This document shows, piece after piece, positions 48,391 through 61,799 of a DNA stretch of 64,000 bases. The number at the start of each line of letters is the position of its first letter. Positions within the stretch are counted from its first letter, which is position 1. Source of the stretch: Perognathus longimembris pacificus. Lineage: Eukaryota; Chordata; Mammalia; Rodentia; Heteromyidae. The notes beneath the pieces were generated by a model. The model did no database searches, was not told the DNA's origin, and saw nothing but the letters and a program-made list of their open reading frames with translations. The stretch spans positions 53,051,398 to 53,115,397 of the forward strand of contig NC_063168.1 of assembly GCF_023159225.1 (NCBI RefSeq), in the 5' to 3' direction. The position numbers and the translations under genes were made by a program.

Positions 48391-49590
48391 TAATTTACTT
48401 GTTGTTCAGTCCCTTTACTTGCTTCATGGACTTATCCTCTTACCCTCAATTGTGAGTTTCCTGGCTGCAAATTCTTGTTTTTTGCTGAGGAAGGCCATCC
48501 TTACTACCAGCTCTGCCTCACTCCTGATTCATCCGGGCTACATCTGGTGTTGACTTCTGTTTCCACTTGAATGTCTAATAGGTGGTTTATACTTACTAAA
48601 TCAGAGCTTATCTTTCTCTTAATCTTCCCTGTGTCATTGAGGGGCTTGTCCTTGACTCTTCTCTTTCCTCATTTTCCACATTGAGTCCACAGAAAGACCT
48701 TTTGGCTCCAACTTCAAAATGCTTTCCTCATCTTACCTACTCTGACGACCTCATCTCAAGTACCTTAAGGCTCGATGGAGAGCAAGGCTTTATCCTGGAC
48801 CCTGGCAGTAGTCTCTGGTCTTCTTGCTTTTACTTGTGTCCTTAGCAATTATTCTTACAATATAGCAATTATTCTTACAGCATATAGTGTTACCTTTTTA
48901 ATACCAAAATCACATCCCTTCTCAAAACTTGTCCACAGCTTATTTCACACAGACAATAAAATTCAAACTGTACTTAGAAAGAGTTATGTAAGAACAGGAA
49001 AATAAGGAAGAGAACACTTAAGAGAGAGAATTAAACTGAACTCTATGTCAGGGAAATGCTGAACATAGTTCTATTTATAGATTATAAAGAATTTCTGAGA
49101 AGAATCAGTGTGAGTTGGTTTAGTTGCCTTAAAAATGGCTAATTACAGTCATTTATGCGAACTGTTGCTTACTGGGTCTAGCTAATCACCCTGAAGACTT
49201 GATTGTCCACGTCATGAATATTTGCCTGGGTCTTTTTGTCGTGAATTCTATTTGATTGCAGCACCTGCTCATGAACATTCTCTTTATCCTCATGGTGCAC
49301 AGTTGCCTACTCAGGACTAAAGTAAAACAGCTCAGAAGGAATACTTTTTAAGAAGAAAAGAAAACAAAATCAGTGCTTACAAATGCTGTATGCTTTTTCA
49401 TTACTTTTATTATTTGGTGTGAAGGTTGGTGGGAAGAAGTCAACCAAACATTACAATTTGTTTTTTGCTTTTGCAATAGCTTATATCTTCTTTCTTTATC
49501 CTCACCATCACTACACTGCATATATGTATTCAAACTTGCCCCCTCCCTCCATTCTTTGAATATAAGATTCAGGTTAGTTTTTTTACTTTA
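48391..49590. other. Intergenic, no gene
   Basis: No recognised exon or repeat. Confidence 0.45.
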
Positions 49591-49591
49591 T

Positions 49592-49786
49592 TTTATTTTT
49601 TTTGGCCAGTCCTGAGGCTTGAACTCAGGGCCTAACCACTGTCTCTGGCTTCTTTTTGCTCAAGGCTAGCTCTCTAGCACTTGAGCCACAGCACCACTTC
49701 CTGCCTTTTCTATATATAAGGAATCAAACCCAGGGCTTCATGTATACAAGGCAAGCACTCTACCACTAGGCCATATTCCCAACTAA
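49592..49786 (-). repeat. IDL-Geo SINE, antisense, diverged
   Basis: 'ggccagtcctgaggcttg' to 'ccatattcccaact'. Several deletions around the junction of the two halves. Confidence 0.9.
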
Positions 49787-50794
49787 TGGTAGTTTTAAAA
49801 GTGCATCTTGTCATCTGTGAACTCATTCCATGTTCTCTCCACAGCTGTCAACAAAATTTGCTTCTCTTATTTTACCAAAAGAGGTCACGGAGGTCTAAGT
49901 GTCTGTTACTAATGATGTCCAGGCCACTCTGAAAATCTGTGTCCTATCAAGTAACATGGTTTAGATTACAGCAAAGGGTCACATTAAATCCAAGAAAAAC
50001 CACTTTGACATTTAGCTTCAAAAAGTGTGTAGCTTCCTGTATTAGAGCAATGACTGGGAAATTAGCTTTCCCAAATGCATTCTGTAAATGCATCCATGTA
50101 GATGAATCATGTCTATTGGAATGGAAGGTCAACCTGGCATCTACTACTGTCATCTCTGTGTATAGATATGGAACTAGGGCAGTGGACCAGGGGTTTTCTG
50201 CTAAAGGTCGGAATGCAGACTGGAAATTGCTTATGGAGAAAAAAGAAAACAGACTTGAATCACTTTGTTCCCATAAAAATTCATCCACTTCCATCCAGAC
50301 AGCATTTGGCATCGTCACAGGGGAATAGGTCTTCACAGGCCCGTTGTTTCAGATGAAGACATTACAGAACACAAAAGGCATGCCAAGTCCTTCAATATGG
50401 CAGCAGGCCTGAGATAAAACCCAGACTTTGTTTGAAAATGTTACTGATAGAAAGAGAAAAGTAAGGGGTCGGGAACCAGATAATGAAATACAAGGCATAA
50501 GACATGAGGCTGGCTTGTTCTTGAGGAAGAAGTCAGAACTTGCTTTCCAAACCACCCTTGCAGCTGAGGTTTGTGCATGTGATTGGGACTCCCAGACCAC
50601 ACGTGACCACACGAGGCTGTGGTTTGGAATCCAGGGCATGAAGAAGCAGGCCTGTGCTCCTGAGAGTCTGGGAAGGTTGGATGCAGTGATGGCCAGCATA
50701 TGAAAATAGGGAAGAGGTTCTTAGGGGAGTACATGACAGCATCATTGGAGATAGAACAGGCACATCCCAAAGATGTCCATGCCCAGAACTTGAA

Positions 50795-50977
50795 TGTGAA
50801 TATATACTTCACAAAGAGTTTTGTAGATGTGACTATGCTCAGGATTTGGAGATTCTGAGACGGTCCTGGGTTATCTAGGTGGGACTAATATAACTCTCAA
50901 TCTCTTGAGCAGGTGGATAGGAGGCTCAGACTCAGAGAAAGTTTCCAGAGAAAATGATATGGGATAATGAAAATAGA

Positions 50978-51032
<55 letters not shown>

Positions 51033-51345
51033 CAGAGAGACAGACAGAGACAGAGACACAGAGAGAGACAGAGAGAGACAGAGAGAGAGACAGAGACAGA
51101 GAGAGGGGAAGGTGTCATGTTGAGAGGGGCCCGGAGCCAAGGATGCATGTGGCCTCTTGCTGCCAGAAAATAGAATCACATTCCCTCCAAACCCTCTAGA
51201 AAGAGACTCACGAAAACTCAGTTTTAGCCCATCAAGACCCATTTCAAATGTCTGCCCTCCAGAAATGGAGGAATAAATTTTTACTTATTTAGGCTAATAA
51301 TTTAGTGGTAAGTTGTTAAAGCAGCACTAGGAAACTAATACCTAA
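50795..51345 (+). mobile_element. MLT1-type LTR with expanded GA tract
   Basis: MLT1C/D-like order: 'gtagatgtgactatgctcag', 'tgggttatctaggtggg', 'tggcctcttgctgccag', 'tttagcccatcaagaccc', 'cagcactaggaaactaatac'. A GA/GACA microsatellite (50993-51104) has grown inside it. Confidence 0.85.
50993..51104 (+). repeat. (GA)n/(GACAGA)n microsatellite
   Basis: GA run followed by GAGACA and CAGAGA variants, internal to the MLT1 LTR. Confidence 0.95.
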
Positions 51346-52032
51346 ATACCTACTACCTTAGCCCAGTGGTAACTGTAGCAGAGATACTGCTAGAGCAGTT
51401 AGATAGAATTCAGGTCCTTTCTTACCTGTGACACTACCAAACTTGATTCTCTGACTTATTTTCTTTATAACTATCTTGAATATGTCAGATCCATGTCCTA
51501 CATCAAATTCCTGCCCCCAAGCCTCCTTGACTCCTTTATCTCTTCTCTCCTTTCTGTTTCATCTTTCAACTCTATGTTTGCTGCTATATGGCTCCTGCCT
51601 AGTTTCATGCCCTTGTTACTTCTTACCTACACTATTTTCAGGCTTTCTGAATTGGTTTTCCATTGTCAATTCTTTTCTAAGTTTAATGTTTCCTTTACTT
51701 TCCTGCTGCAGGAAATTTATCTGTCTACAATACAGTCGCTGAACGTACTCACTACTATACAAGTTGAGGTGTCCAGGTGCCAATAGGACCAAATCCAAAG
51801 TCTTTACATGGCATGGAAGGACCCAATTATCTTGAAATGGCCGTAAAAGGAACAGTTTGATTCTAATGACGCCTGATGAGCTCTAGGACCTGTGTAAATT
51901 GGTAGTGACAACTCACCATCCGCATCTATACAAGGGTCATTTAAATAAATCTTAACCTCACAGTGCTATCATGAAAGGGAAATGAGATAATGAAAAACAT
52001 AATTTGTCTAATGCTGGATGTACTGGCATTTA

Positions 52033-52072
<40 letters not shown>

Positions 52073-53055
52073 ACTTGCCTCTGCCCACCTTGTACCACCA
52101 AATGCTGCACTTCTAAGACAGTATCTTTAACCTAAAGTCGATATATCATTAACCTTTCATTCTTCACCTTGACCTAGTAAATACATATGCGTTTGGGTGT
52201 AATTGACATCTCGTGGAGACTCTTCTGACTCTAAGCAAGGGCTCACTCCTCTCCCTAGCTACCTTTCTGGTGGCAATTACTTGAGTCTACTACAAATACT
52301 TACTTGAAAAGGCAGTGTCTACCAGGACAATCCCTGTGACCATGCCCAACTGGCTCCATTATCTTCTATATTCTTTCTGCTTTATTTCTCAATCATCACT
52401 TACTGCTTTACTACTCCTGCCTCTTTTCAAGTCCTTGCTATTCTGAGTCTTTTTCATTTCGGGGACTCACGGGTCTGTTGCAGTACTCAGCAGACAGGAG
52501 CATTTGATAAATGGCTGCAGAGAGAGGGAAGTTGGGCATCAAAGTTAAAATAGTGTATGACTGGAAAGCAAATCAAAGTAGGTATTTTAAGTGGACTTTA
52601 CTAAAGTAAAGTACTTTACAAAAATTGAGGATACATAGTGGATACAAAAAAAAGAGTAAATTACATTGGAGAGAGGAAGAGTGGGCAAATACAGTTATTA
52701 TATTCAATGAACATATAAGAAAATGGAAGCATGCAACTTGAGGATATATACTTATAAGCTAATTTATTCAGTTGAAACTCCTTTGCCCACTACTTGAAAA
52801 TAATTTTAACACTAGTAATTTCAAAACATTTTAAGGCACATAAAATTGTCAAAAATGTTTTAAAAAGGAAGTTGGTCAGTTGTTATAAGCAATTATTTAC
52901 ATTAAGCAGGAATTTCAAGTGTGGGTAAGGCAAACCTCTGTGACAGAAGCCACAGTCAAATACATTTCTAACCAAAATGGGGACAGCACCTCACAATTGT
53001 GTGCTGACAGAAAAAAAAGAGTCCTGACTCTTCATGCAGCTAACATGTTTCCACT
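51346..53055. other. Intergenic, no gene
   Basis: Contains (GT)n at 52036-52069. Otherwise nothing recognised. Confidence 0.45.
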
Positions 53056-53059
53056 TTTT

Positions 53060-53260
53060 TTTTTTTTTTTGCCAGTCCTGGGTCTTGAACTCAGGGCCTG
53101 GGCACTATCCCTTAGTTTCTTTTGCTCAAAGCTGGCACTCTGCCACTTGAACCAAAACACTACTTCCAGCTTTTTCTGTTTAGGGGGTATTGAGGAGTTG
53201 AACCCAAGGCTTCATGCATGCTAGCCAAGCACTCTACCACGAAGCCACATTCCCAGCCCC
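53060..53260 (-). repeat. IDL-Geo SINE, antisense
   Basis: T-run, 'gccagtcctgggtcttga' to 'ccacattcccagcccc'. Flanked by 'tgtttccactttt' / 'ggtttccattttt', diverged target copies. Confidence 0.92.
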
Positions 53261-53264
53261 AGGT

Positions 53265-56200
53265 TTCCATTTTTGCACACAGTGATGCACACCCGAGTGA
53301 GAGCCAAACATATTTCATGAAGGTCAGCAAGAAGTTTCAAACTAATATATGTATATTGTCAATGTCAAGAAGTCACAAATACAAATAATAACAAAGATTT
53401 CTGAGAAAAGAATTCTTCTATGAGTTACCTGGACTTTCAAAGCAAATATACAGAAATGGAGATGACCTTTTTTTCTTCTTCTTCATGACCTTATAAAGTG
53501 ATTATACAACTCATGTGGCTTCTCACCAATGAAGGTCCAGTCTACCTCTCTGGAAATATTTTCCAGAGCTGGAAGTTACAACTAGAGCCATTAGCTGGCT
53601 CTGCTGACATTGGCAGCTCAACTGCATGGAGGAGTCCAGAGGCAACGTTACACTTGGCTGGGGTCACCATGGCCGTGGAACCTTTGTGGGAACAAAACCC
53701 ACGAGGTTATGACCTCAATTGCCTGTAAAGGAATGCCTTCCCTGCTTTCGATTAGAAATTGGTTTGGATGGAAACCAGCGGATGGGTGGACAATCTGATG
53801 GGTTCAACTGGCTTTTCAACCCTTGTAATTATCTTCTTCCTAAAGTAAATGTTAGCTTAACCATTGACACTTGATAAGTCACTCTCACTACCGAAGACAG
53901 GAGATAGATAAACTTTTATTACTATTTGAATAGTTAACACACACTTCTTATCATAGACGTCTATGTTGTTGATTTACTATATAGGAGTATGTTCATATGA
54001 TGCATATGTAGGTAAGTGGACACAATTAAGCCTGTGTATACCTTTTCTTAGTTTTGGTATATGCATTTTCAAAGCATGTTCATGGTTTAATATATCTGTG
54101 ATACTCCAGAGAACAAAAGGTGACATTTGCAGGTGTGAGGCTCAGGCAGAAGTGGTGAAGAGGCAAGTATGACTTTTTTTTTAGGGACCAGTGGCCTTGA
54201 GGAGGGTGTTTTAGCTAAGACTCAATATATCTTGCTTCTATCCACCATCAAGCTGAGTCCTACATCTCAAAGGAGTGAGAACAACCTTTTGCAAAAGATG
54301 ACAAACAAACTGTTTCTCAATAGGGAGACAACCTGTCAAAATTAAACAGAAAAAAAATGATATAACTTGAGGGCCTTTGTCCTTTACAACCATTAATTTC
54401 TCCCATCCTCTTTGAAATAGCCCAGGGAAAGAGGCAAGTAACACACAGTTCACACACAGAGACATGGGCAAACCTGGGATTCCTGCCAATGCAACATGAT
54501 CTAAAATAGTCCTTTGGCAACTGAGCAAGGAATGGATTCCAGACCCTGAAGCAACTCTGCACATTAGAGGAATGGGCCCCCAGCGAATCCTGTGGTCTTT
54601 CCCTGTAGGCAGCTCAGCTTTGAAGGCCGCCAACTAACACTTGACAAAAGCCAGCCGAGGGAATATTTCAGCCAAGCTTGTACCCACACACGCTACTGAA
54701 CATGTTTCAAAGACCCCGGAACATCTTATTTACTTTCCTAAGAAGAGAAAGTACCAGTGTCCTCCTTTTTCCTTTCCAAACAGGCAGTATCTACTCCCCT
54801 GGAAGTTCTTCAAAGTCCAATTAATAGGAGCTCCCACTCTGGACACTGTCAACTTGTGTGTGAGTTGGTTGAGACTGGTTTATCTTACATTTAACAAATA
54901 TTTCCCAAACACTCACTCAATATAGGGTCCCATATCAGCCTTAATGGAAAAGTTCAGAAAATAATAGTAAAAAAAATAATTTTTAGAAGGGGGACTCAGG
55001 GAGCGGTAAGTAACAAACATCACAAATGCTCCAATGGGTTGTGTTTGCTGTTAGATCAGGCCCTAAACTTTGTGAGATTGTGTCATTTGATCCCCAAAAC
55101 AATCTTTTAACATGTGCACTGTCACTCCTATTTCCCAAAGAAGCTGGGCTCAGAGAATTGAGAGACTTGGTGAAAATGAGACTCTTGGGTTATGGAATGA
55201 AATGATTCAGAGATTGGTGGTTCCCTGAATTGTAAAAATCTGAAGAAGTATGCAGAACTATGATAAGATAAATTGAGGTGGCAACATTAGCTAGATTATC
55301 TAGCATTTAATGGAAAATGTGATGATGGTTGACACTCAAATATAAACAATAAGAATATATGAATATCTGTTTTTGGAAGACAACTACAATAAAAAAACAT
55401 ACAGAAAAGCAAAGGAATTTTAATGCAAAAATTCAGAGTAGTTAGTCACTTCTGAAAGGGGGGAGTCAATGAAGGGAATGTATTTACAGACAGACTCTCT
55501 GGGACTTAAACAGTATTAAATGATCTACTGGAGCTGTATTGTAGACACACGGATGATCCTTATAAACTGCTTCTTGAAATCTCTATATCAGAATTTCCCA
55601 ATCCCTTTCAGTTCACACTGCCCTTAATGTCTCAGAAAAAAATTTCACTGTCTCAAAATAAAGCAAATACCTAGCAGTTTTTAATAATTATTTGACCCAA
55701 ATAACTTAAAAGCCATAGCCTGTGTGCTGTCCATTGAGGATTTAAATAATCCATTATGCCCTTATGTTTTCCCCGAGGTGTCCATGGTGCCTCAACACAC
55801 AGGCTGCGAACTATGACAACACAACATGATTTATGTATCTGCATGTATAACATGTCCTATGATGTGCATATGTACGTGTGTCTATTGGGTTTAAATCTAA
55901 TGAGACTTTGTCAATGATGAGGCCAATAGAGACAAAGAGAATGCACACTCTTTTTGGCTTAGAGGTGGGGAGAGAGAAGTCAAAAACTTTAGTAGAATTT
56001 TGTGTTGTTTTTTTAAGTAAATTTGAAAAAAATACACCTTGATTGAAGGATAAAAGAGGACAAAGGACTTTTTATCGTGTCTTGTAAGCAATGGAGCACC
56101 TGTGTTCACTTATAAGCAAAGCAAAGGAAGTTCAAAAGAGGGAAGGATGTTTGTGATTTTTTTTAACAGGAATAGGAAGGACAATTCCTGGGGCAAAGTT

Positions 56201-57170
56201 ACAAAAGCAAATGGGCTACAAGAACAGGACAAGAAAAATGAATATTCCTTACTCAGAGACAGGGGATAAAAAGAGAATGAATAAAGCTCAAAAGGACAGA
56301 CATTGACAGTGGTCCCGTTTATGGTCATAAGTGTCTCAGGAAGTCCAAAGCTAAGCCTGAAGAAACAGAATTTGGTTGGGGGCTGGAGGAAAAGAGAAAG
56401 TCTTGGGAGAGCCAAGACGAGAGATGCCCCAGCATATACTAAAAATGCCCAATGAGTCCCCAACAACATGAGGGCCATATGGAGTTTCAATAGCCTGTGT
56501 CTGGTGTTTTCAGCATCTTTCTATCATCAGTACCACTTTCACGGGTTCTCCAATTCTTACACACCATCCTGGGTTATTTCTGATGAGATTCTGTCAACTA
56601 TGAATTGACTCTCTACTTAAACTCTCTACAGTGGATTCTGTCTTCAGATTCTAGTAGTGTGGGAAGTATACTAGAAATCAGTAGACCCTTGGCATCTATG
56701 GTGTGGTTCTGAGGAGACTGCCAGGGAAGAAAACCTGCAAGTGCTCAGCATGCATAGAGTTTAATATTGTATTGGAGGTGCTTGACTCATTTATTCTCAA
56801 CTTCTGCTAATGATATAGCTAAAATGTTCACTTTATCATTTAAATTAACATTTCATGTTAATGTTTCTCCTTGCTTCTAGGGTACTGTTTGGTTTGGGAG
56901 AGGCAGATTTTCACAATGTTAATGGTCAAGAAACACTCAGTAGATCATATGATTTAAACACAATTGTAGATTAAAAACTGAGAAATTGTTGTCAGCTAAG
57001 CTATATAATGAATGCATGGGAATTTAAAAGTTTGTTTTAAAAAAAACTTTTAAAAAGTGATTAGAGTTTTTTTTTATTTCCCTTGTTCAAAAACTGTATG
57101 CAATAAATCCATGAATAAGGGGGGCTTACTGTTAACATAAACATAGTAGATCCCCAAAGGATCTACTTTC
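53265..57170. other. Intergenic, no gene
   Basis: Includes a MIR-like segment at about 55075-55195. Open frames are short and unrecognised. Confidence 0.45.
55075..55195 (-). repeat. MIR-type ancient SINE
   Basis: 'tttgatccccaaaacaatc', 'tcctatttcccaaagaagc', 'gggctcagagaattgagag' follow the MIR core order. Strand tentative. Confidence 0.6.
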
Positions 57171-57199
57171 ATCTATCCATTTGCCTCTAGAAAAGTGAA

Positions 57200-57200
57200 G

Positions 57201-57231
<31 letters not shown>

Positions 57232-57232
57232 G
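57200..57232 (+). repeat. (TA)n microsatellite
   Basis: About 15 TA units with one CA interruption. Confidence 0.93.
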
Positions 57233-57569
57233 TTTTAATATCATTAGCAGGGGATGATAAAAGAGTGTGCAAGTGGAGACACAAACCTCCAGTGACTGAG
57301 GTGAGCAAAGGCCTTGCTTCCAGGTAACTGCAAGAGTCAGCACAAGCTTCTCTCTACTTTTCTGAGAGAGAGGCAGTATGAACACAGAGCATGTGGACGT
57401 CTACATGGCCCTCACAGAGTAAGCCCTCGATCATGGGTCTTGGTATCAAAAGTTCCCTATTTCTCTACCACCTTGAGTAAATTTACTGAATCATCAGAAG
57501 GTTTCTACTAAAATAGAATATTCAACGTTCTCTATAAGAACACTACTCAATTAGACCAGGAGGGGCTAG

Positions 57570-58060
57570 AGTGGTTGGCATTGCTCTAGGGGATAAAATT
57601 GCAACAGAGAGCTGAGGTTTGAATAGACAGAGTGGCAAGATCTGAGAAGGATGGTCAGGTGGAAGGTAACCACTGATGAGGATCAACAAACAGAGAGGAC
57701 AAGTGTGGAGAGGTTTACTTGGAATAGACAATCAACACACCACCTCCCATCTGGCAATGAAGGGAAAGAAAGGCAGACAGGTGGGATGGACGAAGAGACC
57801 TAAACTGGGTTTCTTCTAGAAGGCAATGGGAAAGTGAGAATTCGAAGCAGAGCTGGAGCCTGTCAAAGTGATATGTTAAGAACACTAAATCCCTGAGCCG
57901 GTGGCAGTGTGGAGACTGGATCTGAGCAGGGGGAAACCTGAGACAGGAAAACCAACAAGGAGGCCTTTGCAATAATCCAGGCGTGATGTGATGAGGCACT
58001 GTGCTAAAGCACAGTGGAAATTAGGAAGGATTCTTTTGTAGGATTACAGTGATTGGATAG
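57570..58060 (+). repeat. Ancient interspersed repeat, family not named
   Basis: 'gaggcctttgcaataatccaggcgtgatg' and the purine-rich 'gagaaggatggtcagg' resemble a widespread old mammalian repeat. A related style recurs at 62170-62610. I cannot name the family. Confidence 0.4.
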
Positions 58061-59430
58061 GAGGGGTTTTAAGAGATGAATGAGATTCAAGCAGGGTTGA
58101 TTGGTTGGAAGTGCTTCCAAAATGTGCACTTTATTACTTATTTCCAGATATTTATGACTTCTCTTGTGTTATGACCTAACTCATTTACAACCTGGAAACT
58201 CATATCCACTTTATCCATCATACCTTTGGTCTATATGTCTTCACAATTAGATTAGTTAGACCCTTTAAAATGTCTTTATATCATGACAACATGCAATTAA
58301 TTTAAAAAATAAGGCTTATAGAGCCACAGCATGCTCATACTCAGGATTGATCAATAATTACCAGAGAAGGTAAAAAAGGTAATGAAGTATTAACTAGTTG
58401 TTTCAACTAGGAAAATGGCCACTCTGCTATTATGGTCCTGCTCAGGGCATGGGACATGACATCCCAAAGCTCTGGTGCCTTGCCCATGAGTCACTCTAGT
58501 TCAATGCAACTTGACCATTACAGAGATGGGTCACATCCACTGGAAAAGAACATATCCTATTTGACAGAAATCACTTATTTTGGCCTGAATTTGGTGATAA
58601 ATAGAATCATCTTTGGGGCTTCAGTGGATAAATCAAGGTATTGAGATTTCAAGTGTGAGTGAACTAGACCATACTTATGTACAAATGTAAGAATGGATTA
58701 GAAAATAGAAATAGCAATGGAAGAAAACCATAGTTTAGTCCAGTCTGAGAAGAGGAACAGAGAGAGTCTATTGCTTTTGATAGAAGAGTTTTCTTCTCTG
58801 AGCTATATAAGAAAATGGTGCTGAAGCTATGTCATTACTACTAAGAGATATGTTTCTTGTATCATCAAAAGCACCAATTCTATTGTAAGAATATCAGTCA
58901 GCTAAGGATCTAGGAGTTAACATTCATTTTCATGATGTTCTTTTAACCTGCTACACTTATACCTCATAATAGATGCTATTCTCTCAATAGATGCAATAGA
59001 TGTAGGTTCTCTCAATCACAGACTTCATTCTCAACCACTGCCTCATTATCCCTTCTCCCTGTCTCACCTTAAAATGTTCAGGTCATCAGCTTCCTGTTAG
59101 CCTTTCTTTCCTACGTATCACAAGAATCAATAAAAAAAAATTCCCTTCTAACTTTGACTTCGGTGCTTCTGGATGAGGTCTTGTGCTCTACTCTGTCCAC
59201 GCTTTCTACTCCCGTTATTATTTAAATAATAATAAGATGCTTTTGATTTAAATGAAAAGATGTGTTTAACAAATGCTTAGTGAGCATTGCTTAGTAATAG
59301 GCAGGGTACTAAATGCTGAGTGCTAACCTCAAGGTTACATCCCTTCCAGAGCTCTTAGTCTGGAAGGGGCACACACTAGTCACAAGAGTCCAGCTGATTT
59401 TGACAGGATCACATCATGATCTGTATTTTT
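58061..59430. other. Intergenic, no gene
   Basis: 59275-59385 ('cttagtgagcattgcttag', 'agctcttagtctggaagg') looks like an ancient repeat. Nothing coding. Confidence 0.45.
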
Positions 59431-59446
59431 GGTGATTTGTATTTTT

Positions 59447-59692
59447 TGGTGGTGGTAGGTGTCATGGGGCTGGTATCCAGGGCCTGGGAGCTGTTCCTGA
59501 GCTTTTTTTCTTTTTGCTCAAGTTCAATGCTCTACCATTTTGAGCCCCAGCTCCACTTCTGGGTCTCAGGAGGTTAAATTAGAGAAAAGAATCTCATGGA
59601 CTTTCCTGCCCAGGGTGGCTTTGAACCTCAATCCTCAGATCTCAGCCTGCTGAGTAGCCAGGATTATAGGTGGAAGCCACCAGTGATTGGCT
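59447..59692 (-). repeat. B1-Geo dimeric SINE, antisense, with target duplication
   Basis: GGT-rich tail, Geo-type half, 'gaggttaaattagagaaaag', B1-like half ending 'gccaccagtgattggct'. Perfect target copies GATTTGTATTTTT at 59434-59446 and 59693-59705. Confidence 0.93.
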
Positions 59693-60087
59693 GATTTGTA
59701 TTTTTATTTAAAGTTTCTTTTAATGATAAAATAATATTCGAACAATAAATGCAAATAGAAATTTTGGACCACACCACTGTGACTTTATGAGCTAACTACC
59801 AACAGCTCTATCTATTAGAGTTGTCTGATAGATGAAGCTAGACCAATCGGCTCTCTCAGAACTCCACCTAGTAGCTGTGGACAGTTACTTGTTTCAATCC
59901 AACTGAATTCAAGAGGTCTGAGAAAGAGCTCAAAAAATGATCAAGTGAGAAATCATGAATTTTCCTCCTTCAAATATCCATTTTTCTGTCTTTTGCTCAC
60001 TCTCTCAGTCTTCACATTTTCTGCTTATTACCCCTTCAGGAGTCCATCATTATGCTGGATATTAGGGCAGACAAAAAGGAAATAAAA

Positions 60088-60328
60088 GCCAGGCACTGGT
60101 GGCTTAAGCCAGTAATCCTAGCTACTCAGGAGGCTGAAATCTGAGGATCTCATGGTTCAAAGCAAGGCAGGGAAGGAAATCTGTGAGACTCTTATCTCCA
60201 ATTAACCACCAGAAAGCCAGAAGTGGCTCTGTGGCTCAAAGTGGTAGAGCACTGGCCTTGAACACAAAAGCTCAGGGACAGTGCCCAGGCCCTGAGTTCA
60301 AGACCCATGACCAAGAAGGAAAAAAAAA
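60088..60328 (+). repeat. B1-Geo dimeric SINE, full-length sense copy
   Basis: Best-preserved B1-Geo: 'gccaggcactggtggctt', 'gctactcaggaggctg', linker 'cttatctccaattaaccacc', right half 'gtggctcaaagtggtagagc', 'ctgagttcaagaccc', A-rich tail. Flanked by 'aaaaaggaaataa' / 'aaaaaggaagtaa'. Confidence 0.93.
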
Positions 60329-60329
60329 A

Positions 60330-61515
60330 GGAAGTAACGTTCTGACCTTCCTGGGCTGTTGCAAAGTGTGACTGCAGGCATAGCTACTACTGTGTGAGGG
60401 AGAGAAAAGTAGAAAGAACCGGTAGAGGACGTGAGGAGCTGACAATGTCTGTGTTATATAAAGTCTGTCCATCCGTTTCTGTGAGAGGATCAAGGGATTC
60501 TGGGAAGATCAGAAAACTCCATCTCCTTTGAGAACAGGTGAACCAGAGGCAGTCTTATAACCTTCTCTAGTCCCACAAGAAATAGCTGTCAAATATCAGC
60601 ACTGACATTTGCCCAAATTTCCAAGGTCCCCTAAGGAGGCTGGTTAAAGTATATGTCTACCACCAGGCCTCACTTCAGTAATTAGGGTGCAGGCTGGGCC
60701 AGCTTCATCCCTTGCTGCATTGAGGAGGGGACTGGGGTTTAGCCAGGGTGCCTGTTGTGTAACCAGAGCTGAAAGCTGCCTCTCAGGGAGTTCACAGCAG
60801 GGCACTGCTTGCTTATGGTCAGGTTTGCTCCCTGGTGACTTCCAAATTAGGAAGCCCAGCAAGCCTGGAAAGCTGGGAATGTAGCAGGAGAAAAAGGAAT
60901 GCCCGAAGCCAGAGCTGAGCTGGTCTTGTTCCATAGCGGGGAGAGGAAGGGTCTCAGGTTCTCATTTTACCCAGCACTCTGACCAACTCCTCAGTGACAG
61001 AGTGGACATTTATTCTCTGAAACTCATTTGGCTTAACAGTCATGAGTACATTAATCTTCATTAAAATCATCAGGAATGAACATTTGTAGCTTTATGATTT
61101 CTAACTCCCTCTATACTGTGTAACAGAAGACATTACTCCATGACTTATTAGCAATGTCAATGAATAAATTATAATCTCTTTGACTTTATTGGGTGTCAGG
61201 GATTTGAGCAATGCTGGCTGGTGATTTGCCATTATGGTAGAATTTAAAATGAAACTCTGTTTCATGAATCCAAGATTGCTGGCTGGTCTTACAGTGTTCA
61301 CCTGCATTTACATGGGGACTCAAAAACAAACAAGTTCTGGTCTCTTGGATGGCTGTATGAAGGGAGGATGAACATAAAAACAGGTCACTGTGTGTCCTGA
61401 GGTTGCAGGGAAGTGGGGAGAAGAGACATTTTGTTAAGTAAAATGTCACAGAATTCTCAGGACAACTTTTCCTTTTTGTTCCTTTCTCTTCTTTTCTGTC
61501 TTCCTTTCTTTCCTT
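60330..61515. other. Intergenic, no gene
   Basis: Nothing recognised. Confidence 0.45.
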
Positions 61516-61516
61516 C

Positions 61517-61522
61517 CTATTA

Positions 61523-61555
<33 letters not shown>

Positions 61556-61785
61556 TTGTGGTTGTGGAGCTTGAACTCAGGGCCTGCACTCTCTCCCTGA
61601 GCTCTTTTTCTCAAAGCTAGTACTTCATCACTTTGAGCAGCAGCACCATTTCTGGTTTTCTGGGGGTTAATTGGAGGTAAGAGTCTCATGGACTTTCATG
61701 CCTTGGCTGGCTTTGAACCATGAGATCCTCAGATCTCAGCCACCTGAGTAGCTAGGCTTACAGGCCTGAGCCACCAGGGCCCAGC
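61517..61785 (-). repeat. (ATT)n plus B1-Geo SINE, antisense
   Basis: The tail of the antisense SINE is an (ATT)n run of about 13 units (61517-61555), then 'ggagcttgaactcagggcc', 'gggttaattggaggtaagag' and a B1-like half ending 'ctgagccaccagggcc'. Confidence 0.92.
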
Positions 61786-61799
61786 TTTCAGCATATCTT

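Noticed and set aside
50897..51242. Frames of Ser-Leu or Arg-Glu repeats
   Set aside because: Translations of a GA microsatellite within an LTR relic.
61186..61689. 167-codon minus-strand frame
   Set aside because: It starts in a B1-Geo SINE and crosses an (ATT)n run.
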